A DNA stretch of 37,748 nucleotides from Enterobacterales bacterium (GTDB taxonomy: Bacteria > Pseudomonadota > Gammaproteobacteria > Enterobacterales > Enterobacteriaceae): positions 1-37,748 of the forward strand of contig JAATFX010000066.1 of NCBI GenBank assembly GCA_015654925.1, written 5' to 3'. Shown one piece after another: positions 25,971-37,672 of this stretch. Both the position numbers and the translations under genes were made by a program. Below the pieces are notes generated by a model. It was given only the letters and a program-made list of their open reading frames with translations. It made no database searches and was not told the DNA's origin. Numbering within the stretch: the first letter of the stretch is position 1; every line of letters begins with the position of its first letter.

Positions 25971-26588
25971 TTACAGTACGGCGCTCTTATATGCTTGTAC
26001 AAAGGCGGCGGCCTGCTGGGCCGTACGGCCGACATCCTGGCCGGCGCGGTACAAATCGCCGCCCAAACCAGCGCCGATACACCCGGCTTTAAGATACAGA
26101 TGGAGGTTTTCCGGAGTGATGCCGCCGACGGCGAACACCGGTACTTCCGGCGGCAACACCGCTTTTAGCGCCTTGATATAATCGGGGCCGAAGGAGACGG
26201 AAGGAAATATCTTCAACGCCTGGGCGCCTGAGTCAAGGGCGGTAAAAGCTTCGGTGGCGGTGGCGCAGCCGGGGCAAACCGTCATGCCCAGGCTCACGGC
26301 CCGGCGGATCACTTCGGGTTGAATATTTGGCGTAACCACCAGTTTACCGCCCAGCGCCGCCAGTTCGTCCACCCGTTCCGGTTTAAGCACCGTGCCGCCG
26401 CCGATCAGCGCCCGGGAACCATAAGCCTGTACCGTTTTACCAATACTTTCCCGCCAGTTCGGCGAGTTCAGCGGAATTTCCACCGCGTCAAAGCCGGCGG
26501 CCAGCAGCACCTCCACATGGTCCAGCACCTCGTCCGGGGTAATGCCGCGCAGGATGGCGATCAGGGGTAATCTATCATTCCAGTTCAT
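25971..26588 (-). CDS. dgoA: 2-dehydro-3-deoxy-6-phosphogalactonate aldolase
   Basis: A 205-residue class I aldolase of the KDPG/KDPGal family, the length of E. coli DgoA. PLIAILRGITPDEVLDHVEVLLAAGFDAVEIPLNSPNW carries the Arg and the catalytic Glu, IGGGTVLKPE binds phosphate, LVVTPNIQPEVI follows, and LKIFPSVSFGPDYIKALKAVLP contains the Schiff-base Lys. It splits KDPGal into pyruvate and glyceraldehyde 3-phosphate. Its start lies inside dgoK (14-bp overlap). The next gene is an SDR rather than dgoD. Confidence 0.96.
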   Translation of the reverse strand: MNWNDRLPLIAILRGITPDEVLDHVEVLLAAGFDAVEIPLNSPNWRESIGKTVQAYGSRALIGGGTVLKPERVDELAALGGKLVVTPNIQPEVIRRAVSLGMTVCPGCATATEAFTALDSGAQALKIFPSVSFGPDYIKALKAVLPPEVPVFAVGGITPENLHLYLKAGCIGAGLGGDLYRAGQDVGRTAQQAAAFVQAYKSAVL

Positions 26589-27468
26589 TCACAATACTCC
26601 TTATACCGGCCTGGAATGACGCGTCGCCATCCAGCAACCGATAGTTAAGCCCGGCATATTTCAGTGCCTGTTGATAGCGGGCCGCAAGCGTCGGATTGCC
26701 GATGATGGTGATGGTTTCTCCGCCGCATATATTCCAGCCGCGCTGCATTTGCGCCACTTCATTACCGATTAACAAGCCGGAGAGCCACTCGCTCACCGCG
26801 CTTTTATCCAATTTGCCCAGGACATGGGCGGCACGGGTTTCAAACAGGCAGCGCAGGATATGGCTTTCGGCGAATCCCTGCTCCAGACCTTGCTGGAACA
26901 CGGCCGGGTTCGGCTGTTGCTCCGTTAGGCCAACCCCGATCAGCGACTGTTTGATCAACAAATGATGTAGCTCGCCGGTCATGATGGTGCGAAAATCATC
27001 AATAACGCCATCGGCGATCCTGACCCATTTACAGTGCGTGCCGGGCATCAGGAACAACGGCGCGGGATGGGCGCGATAGGCGCCCAGCAACTGCGTCTCT
27101 TCGCCGCGCATCACGTTATTATTGTCAGCGCTGGTAATACTGATCCCGGGAATAATCCAGGCCGCCAGCGGCGCCGCCTGTTCCACGCGGGTAAGGCGGC
27201 CGGCCAAATCGGTCAAGCGCGTCGGGCAAGGCAGGTAAGGCACCGAAACCCAGCCCGCATTGCTGCCGACCATGCCGGCCATGATCACCGGCACCTCATG
27301 CTGCCGCCAGGGCGCCACCACATCCAGGAATACCTGCTGCGCCGTCCGGCCGCCCAGGCGCGTCACGCCCGCTTCAGAATACTGCGTATCCGCCAGCTCG
27401 CCATTGAGATACAGCCAGGCGCGCAAATTCGTCGAACCCCAATCGATGGCGATATAACTTTTGCTCAT
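26575..27468 (-). CDS. dgoK: 2-dehydro-3-deoxygalactonokinase
   Basis: A 297-residue kinase of the DgoK family. It begins SKSYIAIDWGSTNLRAWLYLNG, the ATPase-fold phosphate loop. IMAGMVGSNAGWVSVPYLPCP, FLMPGTHCKWV and FRTIMTGELHHLL are family segments. It uses ATP to make 2-keto-3-deoxy-6-phosphogalactonate for DgoA. It overlaps the dgoR stop by four bases and dgoA by 14 bases, so dgoR-dgoK-dgoA are translationally coupled. Confidence 0.96.
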   Translation of the reverse strand: MSKSYIAIDWGSTNLRAWLYLNGELADTQYSEAGVTRLGGRTAQQVFLDVVAPWRQHEVPVIMAGMVGSNAGWVSVPYLPCPTRLTDLAGRLTRVEQAAPLAAWIIPGISITSADNNNVMRGEETQLLGAYRAHPAPLFLMPGTHCKWVRIADGVIDDFRTIMTGELHHLLIKQSLIGVGLTEQQPNPAVFQQGLEQGFAESHILRCLFETRAAHVLGKLDKSAVSEWLSGLLIGNEVAQMQRGWNICGGETITIIGNPTLAARYQQALKYAGLNYRLLDGDASFQAGIRSIVNELE

Positions 27469-28163
27469 GTAATGTCCTTCAACCGTTTGGTCGAGCTGGC
27501 AATCATGGTGATCGCCGCCTGCTCCGCCGCATCGCTATCCTGATGCCTGATGGCGTCATATAAATTCTGGTGCTCCTGCAGGGTACGGGGCATATTGCCC
27601 TCGTCCGCCATATAGGTGCGTTCAAACACCGCGCGCTGCAATGAGCTTATGGCAACCCCCAACTGTTGCAGCACCGGGTTGTGCACCGCGCTCAACACCG
27701 CCTGGTGGAAGCGGATATCCGCTTCATTAAAGGCGTCGCGATCGTTATGGTTGGCGATCATCGCGTTAAGCGCGGTTTCAATCACCGCCAGTTCGCCGGA
27801 GGTGGCGCGCTCCGCCGCCCAGCGCGCGATGGTGGGTTCCACCAGATGGCGCACCTCGGTGAGCGAGGCGATCAGGCGCGGGTCGTAATCCATGGCCAGT
27901 ACCCACTGCAAGACGTCGGTATCCAGATAGTTCCATTTGTTGCGTGCGCTGACGAAGGCGCCGCGATAGCGGATAATTTCAATCAGGCTTTTGGCCATCA
28001 GCGCGCGCAGCACCTCGCGGATAATATTGCGCGAGGTTTCAAACTCCTCGCACAATTCCGCTTCGGAGGGTAATCCGGTACCGGGGATATATTTACCGCT
28101 GATGATTTGCTGACCCATCTCATGAATGATGCGATCGGTTTTGCTCAAGGCCTGACGGTCCAT
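27465..28163 (-). CDS. dgoR: Galactonate operon repressor DgoR (GntR/FadR family)
   Basis: A 232-residue GntR-type regulator. The winged helix-turn-helix is at residues 10-75 (LPSEAELCEEFETSRNIIREVLRALMAKSLIEIIRYRGAFV). The FCD effector domain has the acidic and His ligands in EADIRFHQAVL and the conserved SSLQRAVFERT. It aligns nearly end to end with E. coli DgoR (229 residues), which is induced by D-galactonate. GGAG five bases before the ATG supports the start. The double operator at 28274-28307 indicates autoregulation, and its twin before dgoD extends the regulon. Confidence 0.96.
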   Translation of the reverse strand: MDRQALSKTDRIIHEMGQQIISGKYIPGTGLPSEAELCEEFETSRNIIREVLRALMAKSLIEIIRYRGAFVSARNKWNYLDTDVLQWVLAMDYDPRLIASLTEVRHLVEPTIARWAAERATSGELAVIETALNAMIANHNDRDAFNEADIRFHQAVLSAVHNPVLQQLGVAISSLQRAVFERTYMADEGNMPRTLQEHQNLYDAIRHQDSDAAEQAAITMIASSTKRLKDIT

Positions 28164-28273
28164 AAGGACTCCAATAAAGTGAATAAAAAATTACTGTCAC
28201 TTTATCATTTTATGCTTTTCTGTCGCGGCACTTGCTGCACAATTTCACGCAAAGCGGTAGTAACCCTGAGGCA

Positions 28274-28307
28274 ATTGTAGCACCATTAATATTTATTGTA
28301 CTACAAT
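28274..28307 (-). promoter_or_regulatory. Double DgoR operator and promoter of dgoRKA
   Basis: ATTGTACTACAAT (28295-28307) and the degenerate ATTGTAGCACCA (28274-28285) are centred 21 bp apart, exactly as before dgoD. An extended -10 TGCTACAAT overlaps the second copy, which would start transcription about 100 bases before dgoR. The flank CTGGATCACA is also identical to the dgoD site. Confidence 0.85.
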
Positions 28308-28331
28308 CTGGATCACATTTTGGGCAGGCGG

Positions 28332-29024
28332 TTACTTGGCGCCGTCGAACAGGCGTTCGTAGACATGCTGGAGATGCAGCTCCATATATTTCCGGGCGGC
28401 CGGGGCATCGCGTGCGATGATCGCCCTGGCGATATCATCATGATCCCGGTTCAGGGAGAGAGGGAAATCATTATTGGCATAGTGGCTTTCCAGACGGACA
28501 AACCTGGAGCTTTTACGTTTGTTCCACAAATATTCCATCATATCGCGCAGCACGTCGTTGCCGGTCATTTCGCCGATCAGCAGGTGAAAACGCTTGTCTT
28601 CGCGCAGGAATTTCTCATCATTAACATGCAATTGAGTTAAATCGTGGGTAATTTCACCCAGCTCGGCGCGCTGTGCGTCGGTACCATTTTGCGCCGCCAG
28701 GCCGGCCATGGCCGATTCGAAAATCTGCCGCGCTTTAATTAACGATTCCAGGCTGAATTCATCTTCGCTTTGGCTTTGGGCGCTTTGCGGCAGGGGATCG
28801 GTAACGTAAACGCCGTTGCCGGTGCGGATTTCCACCCAGCCGGTAATCTCCAGGGCAATCAGGGCCTCGCGGATGGATGACCGGCTGACCCCGAGCTGCT
28901 TGGCCAATTCCCGCTCGGACGGAATCATTTCGCCCGGCGAAAATTGGCCACTATTAATGCAATTAATCAGGAGATTAGAGATTTGCCGATACAGGCGTTC
29001 AACTTTTAATGTAGGTAGCTCCAT
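28332..29024 (-). CDS. GntR-family (FCD) regulator, UxuR/ExuR-like
   Basis: A 230-residue regulator. The N-terminal winged helix-turn-helix (GEMIPSERELAKQLGVSRSSIREALIALEITGWVEIRTGNGVYV) is followed by an FCD domain (ESAMAGLAAQNG, DKRFHLLIGEMTGNDVLRDMM, DHDDIARAIIARDAPAARKYMELHLQHV). The hexuronate regulators UxuR and ExuR belong to this subfamily. I start it at the ATG at 29024, behind GGAGGGG; 13 more residues are open upstream but lack a site. It is divergent from uxuA with an inverted repeat between them, so it probably controls uxuA and itself. Effector (fructuronate or mannonate) is inferred. Confidence 0.88.
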   Translation of the reverse strand: MELPTLKVERLYRQISNLLINCINSGQFSPGEMIPSERELAKQLGVSRSSIREALIALEITGWVEIRTGNGVYVTDPLPQSAQSQSEDEFSLESLIKARQIFESAMAGLAAQNGTDAQRAELGEITHDLTQLHVNDEKFLREDKRFHLLIGEMTGNDVLRDMMEYLWNKRKSSRFVRLESHYANNDFPLSLNRDHDDIARAIIARDAPAARKYMELHLQHVYERLFDGAK

Positions 29025-29203
29025 ATCCCCTCCAGCGCAAGACCCTGCGCCGCATATCATCATGGCTAATTGCCTCGCAGCTTACCACAGCGGCCGGAAT
29101 GGCAAAAAAATTTAATCACCGGGCAATGCGCGGGCTTTACCCTGTAAATGAGACATGTATCACAGAAAACCAATGACCGATCGGGAATAGTTACCTCATA
29201 GTG

Positions 29204-29222
29204 TGGTCAGGCCACCTGACCA
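29204..29222. promoter_or_regulatory. Perfect inverted repeat, probable operator of the uxuA regulator
   Basis: TGGTCAGGCCACCTGACCA has perfect 8-bp arms around CCA. TGGT...ACCA ends are typical of FadR-subfamily operators. It lies in the 342-bp divergent gap 29025-29366, just upstream of a TATGAT hexamer (29237-29242) that may be the uxuA -10. A weak GGGA-CACAA-TCCC hairpin with seven T follows near 29260. Nothing else in the gap is clear. Confidence 0.75.
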
Positions 29223-29366
29223 ATGATATTTTCCTGTATGATCGCCCCCATTGCCGGGACACAATCCCTTTTTTTATCGTGTAAGATCCGCTGGAACAAC
29301 CGGTAACCGCGTAACCTTCCTGTGGCCTGGCCCCGTTACGCACCGCTAATCAGTAAGGAGTGAATT

Positions 29367-30551
29367 ATGGAACATACATGGCGCTGGTACGGCCCTAATG
29401 ACCCGGTGTCGCTGGACGACGCCCGACAGGCCGGCGCGACCGGTATCGTTACGGCTCTGCACCATATCCCCAATGGCGAAGTCTGGACCGTGGAAGAGAT
29501 TAAAAAACGCCAGGCCATTCTGGCGGAAAAAGGGTTGGTATGGTCGGTGGTCGAGAGCGTGCCGGTGCATGAATCGATTAAAACCCAGACCGGCGACTAC
29601 CGCCGGCATATCGCCAATTATCAGCAATCGCTGCGCAACCTGGGCGCCTGCGGCATCGATACGGTCTGCTATAACTTCATGCCGATCCTGGACTGGACCC
29701 GTACCGATCTGGAATATCCGATGCCCGACGGCTCGCGGGCGCTGCGTTTTGATCATATCGCTTTTGCCGCTTTTGAGCTGCACATCCTCAAGCGCCCCGG
29801 CGCCGCCGACGATTATGATAGCCAGGAACAACAGCAGGCGGCGGACTATTTCGCCGCCATGAGCCAGGAGCAAATCGACCGCCTGACCGCCAATATCATC
29901 GCCGGCCTGCCCGGCGCCGAAGAAGGCTATACCCTGGAGCAGTTCCTGGTGCAGTTGGCGCAATATGACGGTATCGATAAAGCTAAACTGCGCGAGCATA
30001 TGGCCGAATTTTTGAAAGCCATCGTACCGGTGGCCCAGGAAGCGGGTATCGTGATGGCGGTTCATCCGGACGATCCGCCGCGGCCGATTCTCGGCCTGCC
30101 GCGCATCGTTTCCACCATTGAAGATATGCAGTGGTTAAAAGAGACCGTCGACAGCATCAATAACGGTTTTTGCATGTGCACCGGCTCTTACGGCGTGCGC
30201 GCCGATAATGATTTGGTGAAGATGACAGAAACCTTTGCCGATCGCATTCACTTCGCCCACCTGCGCGCCACCAGCCGCGAAGAAAATCCAAAAAGCTTCC
30301 ATGAGGCGGATCATCTCGACGGCGACGTCGACATGGTGAGCGTGGTCAAAGCGATTTTGGCCGAAGAGCACCGGCGCAGCAAACAGGGTATTACCCGCGC
30401 CATTCCCATGCGTCCGGATCACGGCCATCAAATGCTGGATGATCTGAAGAAAAAGACCAATCCCGGCTACTCCGCCATCGGGCGCCTCCGGGGGCTGGCC
30501 GAGGTGCGCGGCGTCGAGCGGGCAATAAAGCAGACCTTCTTTAACGACTAA
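29367..30551 (+). CDS. uxuA: Mannonate dehydratase
   Basis: A 394-residue enzyme, the length of E. coli UxuA. It begins [40 protein letters not shown] and contains [51 protein letters not shown] and [10 protein letters not shown]. The His and Cys residues of HPDDPP, FCMCTGS and HLR belong to the metal-containing active site. It dehydrates D-mannonate to 2-keto-3-deoxygluconate in hexuronate breakdown. AAGGAG lies well before the ATG. uxuB, its usual partner, is not in the window. It is followed by a strong terminator. Confidence 0.97.
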   Translation: MEHTWRWYGPNDPVSLDDARQAGATGIVTALHHIPNGEVWTVEEIKKRQAILAEKGLVWSVVESVPVHESIKTQTGDYRRHIANYQQSLRNLGACGIDTVCYNFMPILDWTRTDLEYPMPDGSRALRFDHIAFAAFELHILKRPGAADDYDSQEQQQAADYFAAMSQEQIDRLTANIIAGLPGAEEGYTLEQFLVQLAQYDGIDKAKLREHMAEFLKAIVPVAQEAGIVMAVHPDDPPRPILGLPRIVSTIEDMQWLKETVDSINNGFCMCTGSYGVRADNDLVKMTETFADRIHFAHLRATSREENPKSFHEADHLDGDVDMVSVVKAILAEEHRRSKQGITRAIPMRPDHGHQMLDDLKKKTNPGYSAIGRLRGLAEVRGVERAIKQTFFND

Positions 30552-30586
30552 CGCGGTATGCCGCCCGCGGCGCCGTTATCGGCTAT

Positions 30587-30616
30587 GCCCGTTTCCCCAG
30601 GGGAGCGGGCGTTTTT
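30587..30616 (+). terminator. Rho-independent terminator of uxuA
   Basis: GCCCG-TTT-CCCC-A-GGGG-AG-CGGGC followed by G and five T forms a strong, slightly bulged stem 35 bp after the uxuA stop. It separates uxuA from the convergent yidA. Confidence 0.8.
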
Positions 30617-30634
30617 GCCGGCGATGAGAACCCG

Positions 30635-31450
30635 CTATACGTCCAGCACCAGCTTCTGGATAGCCACCGCGACGCCGTCTTCCATATTGGTCTTGGTGAC
30701 GAACTGGCTGGCCGCCTTGATTTCGTCAATGGCGTTGCCCATGGCGACGCCGGTACCGGCGTACTTGATCATCGCCAGGTCATTGGCCTGATCGCCAATG
30801 GTCATGACCTGATCCGCCGTCAGGTTCAAATGCTGCGCCAGCGCTTTAACGCCCTCGCCTTTGTTGGCCTGCTTGCTCAGCAGCTCCAGGTAATATTCGG
30901 CGCTTTTCATAATGGTGTAACGCTCAAATGCTTCCGGCGGCATTAGGCTTATCGCCCGATCCAATACTTCGGGATCGTCGATCATCATCACTTTTGGAAA
31001 GCGCAAGGCGGTATCCATTTCATCTACCCGGCGGAACTTAAACGGCATACCGGTAAGAAAGGCCTCATAAACCGTATAACGGCTGATATCGCGATTGGCG
31101 GTATAGAGGGTATGGAAATCCAGCGCGTGGAAATGCACGTTCAACTGCCGCGACAGCGCTTCCAGATAAAGATAGTCATCAAAATCCAGCGTCGATTCGG
31201 AAACCGTATCGCCATTGACCGCCCGCTGAACCAGCGCGCCGTTGTTAGTAATGCAATACTGCCCTTCTTCGTGGAGATCCAGCTCCAGCAGATAGCGCTC
31301 GATGCCGATATACGGCCGGCCGGTGGCCAGCACCACATACACCCCTTTTTCGCGGGCGGCGCCTATTGCCTGTTTGACGGCGGGCGTTATCTCATGTTTA
31401 TGATTTAACAGCGTCCCGTCCATATCTATTGCAATCATTTTTATTGCCAT
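30635..31450 (-). CDS. yidA: Cof-type HAD sugar phosphatase YidA
   Basis: A 271-residue haloacid dehalogenase phosphatase. Motif I is IAIDMDGTLLN with the nucleophilic Asp, motif II is VLATGRP, Lys lies in ANKGEGVKAL, and motif III is MTIGDQANDLAMI. The cap domain (residues 85-190) is of the Cof type. The E. coli protein, which dephosphorylates various sugar phosphates, has about the same length. It lies next to gyrB in the same orientation, as in E. coli where only a small gene intervenes. Confidence 0.95.
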   Translation of the reverse strand: MAIKMIAIDMDGTLLNHKHEITPAVKQAIGAAREKGVYVVLATGRPYIGIERYLLELDLHEEGQYCITNNGALVQRAVNGDTVSESTLDFDDYLYLEALSRQLNVHFHALDFHTLYTANRDISRYTVYEAFLTGMPFKFRRVDEMDTALRFPKVMMIDDPEVLDRAISLMPPEAFERYTIMKSAEYYLELLSKQANKGEGVKALAQHLNLTADQVMTIGDQANDLAMIKYAGTGVAMGNAIDEIKAASQFVTKTNMEDGVAVAIQKLVLDV

Positions 31451-31564
31451 CAGATCCTCTTTACTGTAAGCCGCAATGACAGAGGCTAACGCTATGCCGC
31501 CTCTTGGCTAAGCCTGCCGGCCCGCTTAATAATAACGCAAATCGCCGGGCGAAAGTGAGTTCAT

Positions 31565-31590
31565 AAAAAAAGGCAGCGATCGCCGCTGCC
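31565..31590 (-). terminator. Rho-independent terminator of gyrB
   Basis: GGCAGCG-ATCGC-CGCTGCC (31572-31590) is a perfect 7-bp stem followed on the minus strand by seven T (31571-31565), 27 bp after the gyrB stop. Confidence 0.9.
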
Positions 31591-31617
31591 TTGCAGATTT
31601 AACAACGAACAATGCGA

Positions 31618-34050
<2,433 letters not shown>

Positions 34051-35145
34051 TTAAACTTCGGATTGAATACTTATTTTACCCTGTTCCACTTGGAACATCC
34101 TGCCCTTTTCGTCCGTAATATCACGGATTTGTTCAGCGCTCAGCGCGCTGACAAACACCTGGGCCCGGGTGGCTTTCAGGCGCTCCGCCAGCAACCGGCG
34201 CCGGCCGGTATCCAGCTCGGAGGCGAAGTCATCTATGAGGTAGAGACACCGCCGCCCGCTCTGGCGGGTAAGAAACTCGCCCTGCGCCAGGCGCAGGGCG
34301 CACATCAATAATTTCAGTTGGCCGCGAGAGAGGATATCCTCCACCGGAATGCCTTCGGCGCGGATGCGAAAATCCGCCTTGTGCGGGCCAGATGCAGTAT
34401 AGGTCAACGCCCGATCGCGCTCAAACTGGCGCTCCAGCAGCTCGCCGTAGTCGCTTTCGCGATCCCATCCGCGCTGAAAACTGAACTCCAGGCGGAACTC
34501 GGGTAAAAACTGGGCGCAGGTGGCGGTAATATCCACCGCGATGGCCTCGCTGTACTCGGCGCGCCACCGGCTGATCAGCCCCGCCAGGGGAATCAGTTCC
34601 TGGTCCCAGGCGCGCAGCTGCGCGTAACGGCTGACCTGGCGCAGGGCCGCGTTGCGCTGCTTAAGCAAGCGTTTAAGGTTGCTCCAGGCGTTGAAAAAAC
34701 CCGGTTCGTGGTGAAAACACCCCCAATCCATAAAGGCGCGGCGGTATTTCGGCCCCCCGTTGAGCAGCGTAAAACCTTCAGGGGTAATCAGCTGCATGGG
34801 CAGCAACTGGGCCAGTTCCGCGACCTTATGGCCGTCGCTGCCGTCGATACGCACCCGGCTGTCGCCCTGGCGGCTTTTGCTCAGCCCGACCGAGCTTTGC
34901 CGGTCGCCTGCGGCCACGCCGTCAATGCGCCCGTGCAGGGTGAATTCCGTCTGGTCGTGGCGAATAACCCGCCCCACCTGCAAACTGCGGAATGCCCGCC
35001 CGTGACCAAGAGTGTAAATGGCTTCCAATACGCTGGTTTTGCCACTGCCGTTGGCGCCGACCAGAAAATTGAAATCGGCTGCCAGGGCGAGATCGGCGGA
35101 CTCGATATTACGAAAATCACGGATAAGCAGGCGGGATAAGGCCAT
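34051..35145 (-). CDS. recF: DNA recombination and repair protein RecF
   Basis: A 364-residue SMC-like ATPase. Walker A is [28 protein letters not shown], the signature motif is [18 protein letters not shown], and Walker B plus D-loop are [13 protein letters not shown]. It helps load RecA at gaps with RecO and RecR. It is a few residues longer than E. coli RecF (357, as I recall), with differences near residues 80-100. It lies 25 bp after dnaN. Confidence 0.98.
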   Translation of the reverse strand: MALSRLLIRDFRNIESADLALAADFNFLVGANGSGKTSVLEAIYTLGHGRAFRSLQVGRVIRHDQTEFTLHGRIDGVAAGDRQSSVGLSKSRQGDSRVRIDGSDGHKVAELAQLLPMQLITPEGFTLLNGGPKYRRAFMDWGCFHHEPGFFNAWSNLKRLLKQRNAALRQVSRYAQLRAWDQELIPLAGLISRWRAEYSEAIAVDITATCAQFLPEFRLEFSFQRGWDRESDYGELLERQFERDRALTYTASGPHKADFRIRAEGIPVEDILSRGQLKLLMCALRLAQGEFLTRQSGRRCLYLIDDFASELDTGRRRLLAERLKATRAQVFVSALSAEQIRDITDEKGRMFQVEQGKISIQSEV

Positions 35146-35170
35146 TAAGTCACATTACCTTACCACATCT

Positions 35171-36271
35171 CTAGAGACGCATCGGCATAACAACATACGC
35201 TGCCGCCTGGCTGGCGCAGTCTTCGATCTGCACGCTGGAAACCCCATCGGTAAGCAATAAACGGACATTTTCACTTTTCAGGGCGTTCAGCACGTCAAGC
35301 ACGTAGCTGACGTTAAAGCCGATTTCCATTTCGGTGCCCTGATAGTTGACGTCCAGGATCTCTTCCGCTTCTTCCTGTTCGGGATTATTGGCGGTGATTT
35401 TCAGTTGGTCGGTGCTGAGGTACAGCCGTACGCCGCGAAACTTCTCATTGGACAAAATGGCGGCGCGGGCAAAAGCCTGTTTCAGCACGTCGCAGCCCGC
35501 TTCCAGGGTTTTGTCGGGGTTCTTCGGCAATACGCGGCGATAGTCAGGGAAACGGCCGTCAACCAGCTTGGAGGTAAAAATATAATCACCCACGCTGGCG
35601 CGGATATTATTGGTACCGATTTGCAGTTTCAACGGCGTTTCGCCGCCGTCGAGCATCCGGACCAGCTCCATCACCCCTTTGCGCGGCACGATCACCGAAT
35701 GGGAAGGCAGCGCTTGCCCCACGGGCATGGAACACACCGCCAGCCGGTGGCCGTCGGTGGCCACGGTGCGCAGCTCCTCGCCTTCGGTCTCGAACAGCAT
35801 GCCGTTGAGATAATAACGCACGTCCTGATGGGCCATGGAGAACTGGGTGGATTCAATCAGCCGTTTCAGCGTGGCCTGCGGCAGGATGAATTCCACGTCG
35901 CTTTGCCAGTCGTCCAGGTTGGGAAAGTCGCTCGCCGGCAGGGTTGACAGCGAAAAGCGGCTGCGCCCGGAGCGGATCAGCATGCGATCGCCTTCCAAAA
36001 TGACCGTAATCTCGGCGCCGTCGGGCAAACCGCGGCAAATATCGAAAAATTTGCGCGCGGGCACGGTGGTGGCGCCCGGCTCATGGGCCTGGGACAGGGC
36101 GACTTTCGCCACCATCTCCATTTCTAGATCGGTGCCGGTCAACAATAAGCTATCCTCCGCCACCTGTAACAATAAGTTACCGAGGATCGGTAGGGTAGGA
36201 CGCCCGCCTAGGGGGCTGCTCACCTGTTGCAGTGGTTTAAGCAGATGCTCTCGTTCAACGATAAATTTCAT
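35171..36271 (-). CDS. dnaN: DNA polymerase III beta sliding clamp
   Basis: A 366-residue clamp protein, the standard enteric length. It begins MKFIVEREHLLKPLQQVSSPLGGRPTLPILGNLLLQV and ends with the canonical YVVMPMRL, part of the peptide-binding cleft used by polymerases. Three domains of the processivity-clamp fold follow each other. It forms a ring dimer that tethers polymerase III to DNA. It starts three bases after the dnaA stop, so it is co-transcribed with dnaA. Confidence 0.99.
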   Translation of the reverse strand: MKFIVEREHLLKPLQQVSSPLGGRPTLPILGNLLLQVAEDSLLLTGTDLEMEMVAKVALSQAHEPGATTVPARKFFDICRGLPDGAEITVILEGDRMLIRSGRSRFSLSTLPASDFPNLDDWQSDVEFILPQATLKRLIESTQFSMAHQDVRYYLNGMLFETEGEELRTVATDGHRLAVCSMPVGQALPSHSVIVPRKGVMELVRMLDGGETPLKLQIGTNNIRASVGDYIFTSKLVDGRFPDYRRVLPKNPDKTLEAGCDVLKQAFARAAILSNEKFRGVRLYLSTDQLKITANNPEQEEAEEILDVNYQGTEMEIGFNVSYVLDVLNALKSENVRLLLTDGVSSVQIEDCASQAAAYVVMPMRL

Positions 36272-36274
36272 AAG

Positions 36275-37672
36275 TTAGGAAGATAATGTTCTGATTAAGT
36301 TGGAGTAATCTTCTTTGATATCGTGGCTCTCTTCACGCAGTTGCTCAATCTTGCGGCACGCGTGCAGCACCGTGGTGTGATCGCGCCCGCCGAAAGCGTC
36401 GCCGATTTCCGGCAGGCTGTGATTCGTCAGCTCTTTCGATAACGCCATCGCCATTTGGCGCGGACGCGCTACGGACCGGGAACGCCGCTTGGACAACAGG
36501 TCGGCCACCTTGATTTTATAATATTCCGCGACAGTTTTCTGGATATTATCGATGGTAACCAGCTTTTCCTGCAAGGCCAGCAAATCACGCAGCGCTTCGC
36601 GCACGAAATCAATGGTAATGGCGCGGCCGGTGAAGTTGGCATTGGCGATCACCCGGTTAAGGGCGCCTTCCAGTTCACGCACATTGGATCGCAGGCGCTT
36701 GGCAATAAAAAAAGCCACTTCCCCCGGCAGGCGGATATCGTTCTCGTCGGCCTTCTTCATCAGGATCGCCACGCGCGTTTCCAGCTCCGGCGGCTCGATC
36801 GCCACCGTCAGGCCCCAGCCAAAGCGGGATTTCAGACGATCCTCCACCCCGTTGATCTCCTTGGGATAACGATCGGAGGTCAGAATGATTTGCTGATTAC
36901 CTTCGAGCAGGGCGTTAAAGGTGTGAAAAAACTCTTCCTGGGAACGCTCTTTATTGGCAAAAAACTGAATATCATCGATCAGCAGCGCATCCACGGAGCG
37001 GTAGTAGCGTTTGAACTCCTCGATGGCGTTATTCTGCAACGCTTTCACCATATCCTGCACAAAACGTTCGGAATGCATATAGACCACCCGGGCGTTGGCC
37101 TTGCGCGCCATGATGCCGTTGCCCACCGCCTGCAGCAGATGCGTTTTGCCCAGGCCGGTGCCGCCGTATAAAAACAGCGGGTTATAGGCGCCGCCGGGGT
37201 TGTCCGCCACCTGGCGCGCCGCCGCGCGCGCCAATTGGTTGGATTTACCTTCCACGAAGTTATCAAAATTATGCTTCGGATTTAAGTTCGATCGGTAAGA
37301 CAGCTCAGGCTGCACCGGCGAGCTGTCCCAGCTTGGCCGCGCGGGCCTGGGACGGGCCGCCTGCACCGGCGCCTCGCTGGGGTGGCTGACCGGTTGCTGC
37401 TGCTGGGCCACCACCACCGACAACGGCGGCTTGCTGCCGACTTCAAAACGCAGCAACGGCGCATCCGTGCCGCAAAAGTCATTTAACAACCCATTGATAT
37501 TATTAAGATACTTATCGCGAACCCAGTCGAGCACAAAACGATTCGGGGCGTACAACGCCAGAGTGTTTTCACTCAGTTCCGCCTGAAGAGGGCGTATCCA
37601 CATACTGAATTCTGTGGCAGGTAACTCATCCTGTAATCGGGCAAGACATTGCTGCCAAAGCGAAAGTGACAC
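36275..37672 (-). CDS. dnaA: Chromosomal replication initiator DnaA
   Basis: A 465-residue AAA+ initiator. Domain I begins [31 protein letters not shown] variable Pro/Gln-rich linker (about 85-125) differs from E. coli. Domain III has Walker [13 protein letters not shown] and Walker [12 protein letters not shown]. Domain IV has the DnaA-box-binding [17 protein letters not shown] choose the GTG at 37672, preceded by GGAG six bases upstream; this matches E. coli, which also starts with GTG. An upstream TTG overlaps that ribosome site and is unlikely. It binds oriC and starts replication. The 76 bases beyond it contain two GATC sites and part of the promoter. Confidence 0.99.
   Translation of the reverse strand: MSLSLWQQCLARLQDELPATEFSMWIRPLQAELSENTLALYAPNRFVLDWVRDKYLNNINGLLNDFCGTDAPLLRFEVGSKPPLSVVVAQQQQPVSHPSEAPVQAARPRPARPSWDSSPVQPELSYRSNLNPKHNFDNFVEGKSNQLARAAARQVADNPGGAYNPLFLYGGTGLGKTHLLQAVGNGIMARKANARVVYMHSERFVQDMVKALQNNAIEEFKRYYRSVDALLIDDIQFFANKERSQEEFFHTFNALLEGNQQIILTSDRYPKEINGVEDRLKSRFGWGLTVAIEPPELETRVAILMKKADENDIRLPGEVAFFIAKRLRSNVRELEGALNRVIANANFTGRAITIDFVREALRDLLALQEKLVTIDNIQKTVAEYYKIKVADLLSKRRSRSVARPRQMAMALSKELTNHSLPEIGDAFGGRDHTTVLHACRKIEQLREESHDIKEDYSNLIRTLSS

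Noticed and set aside
29250..29275. GGGA-CACAA-TCCC followed by seven T as a terminator or attenuator before uxuA
   Set aside because: The stem has only four base pairs, so it is too weak to call without transcript data.
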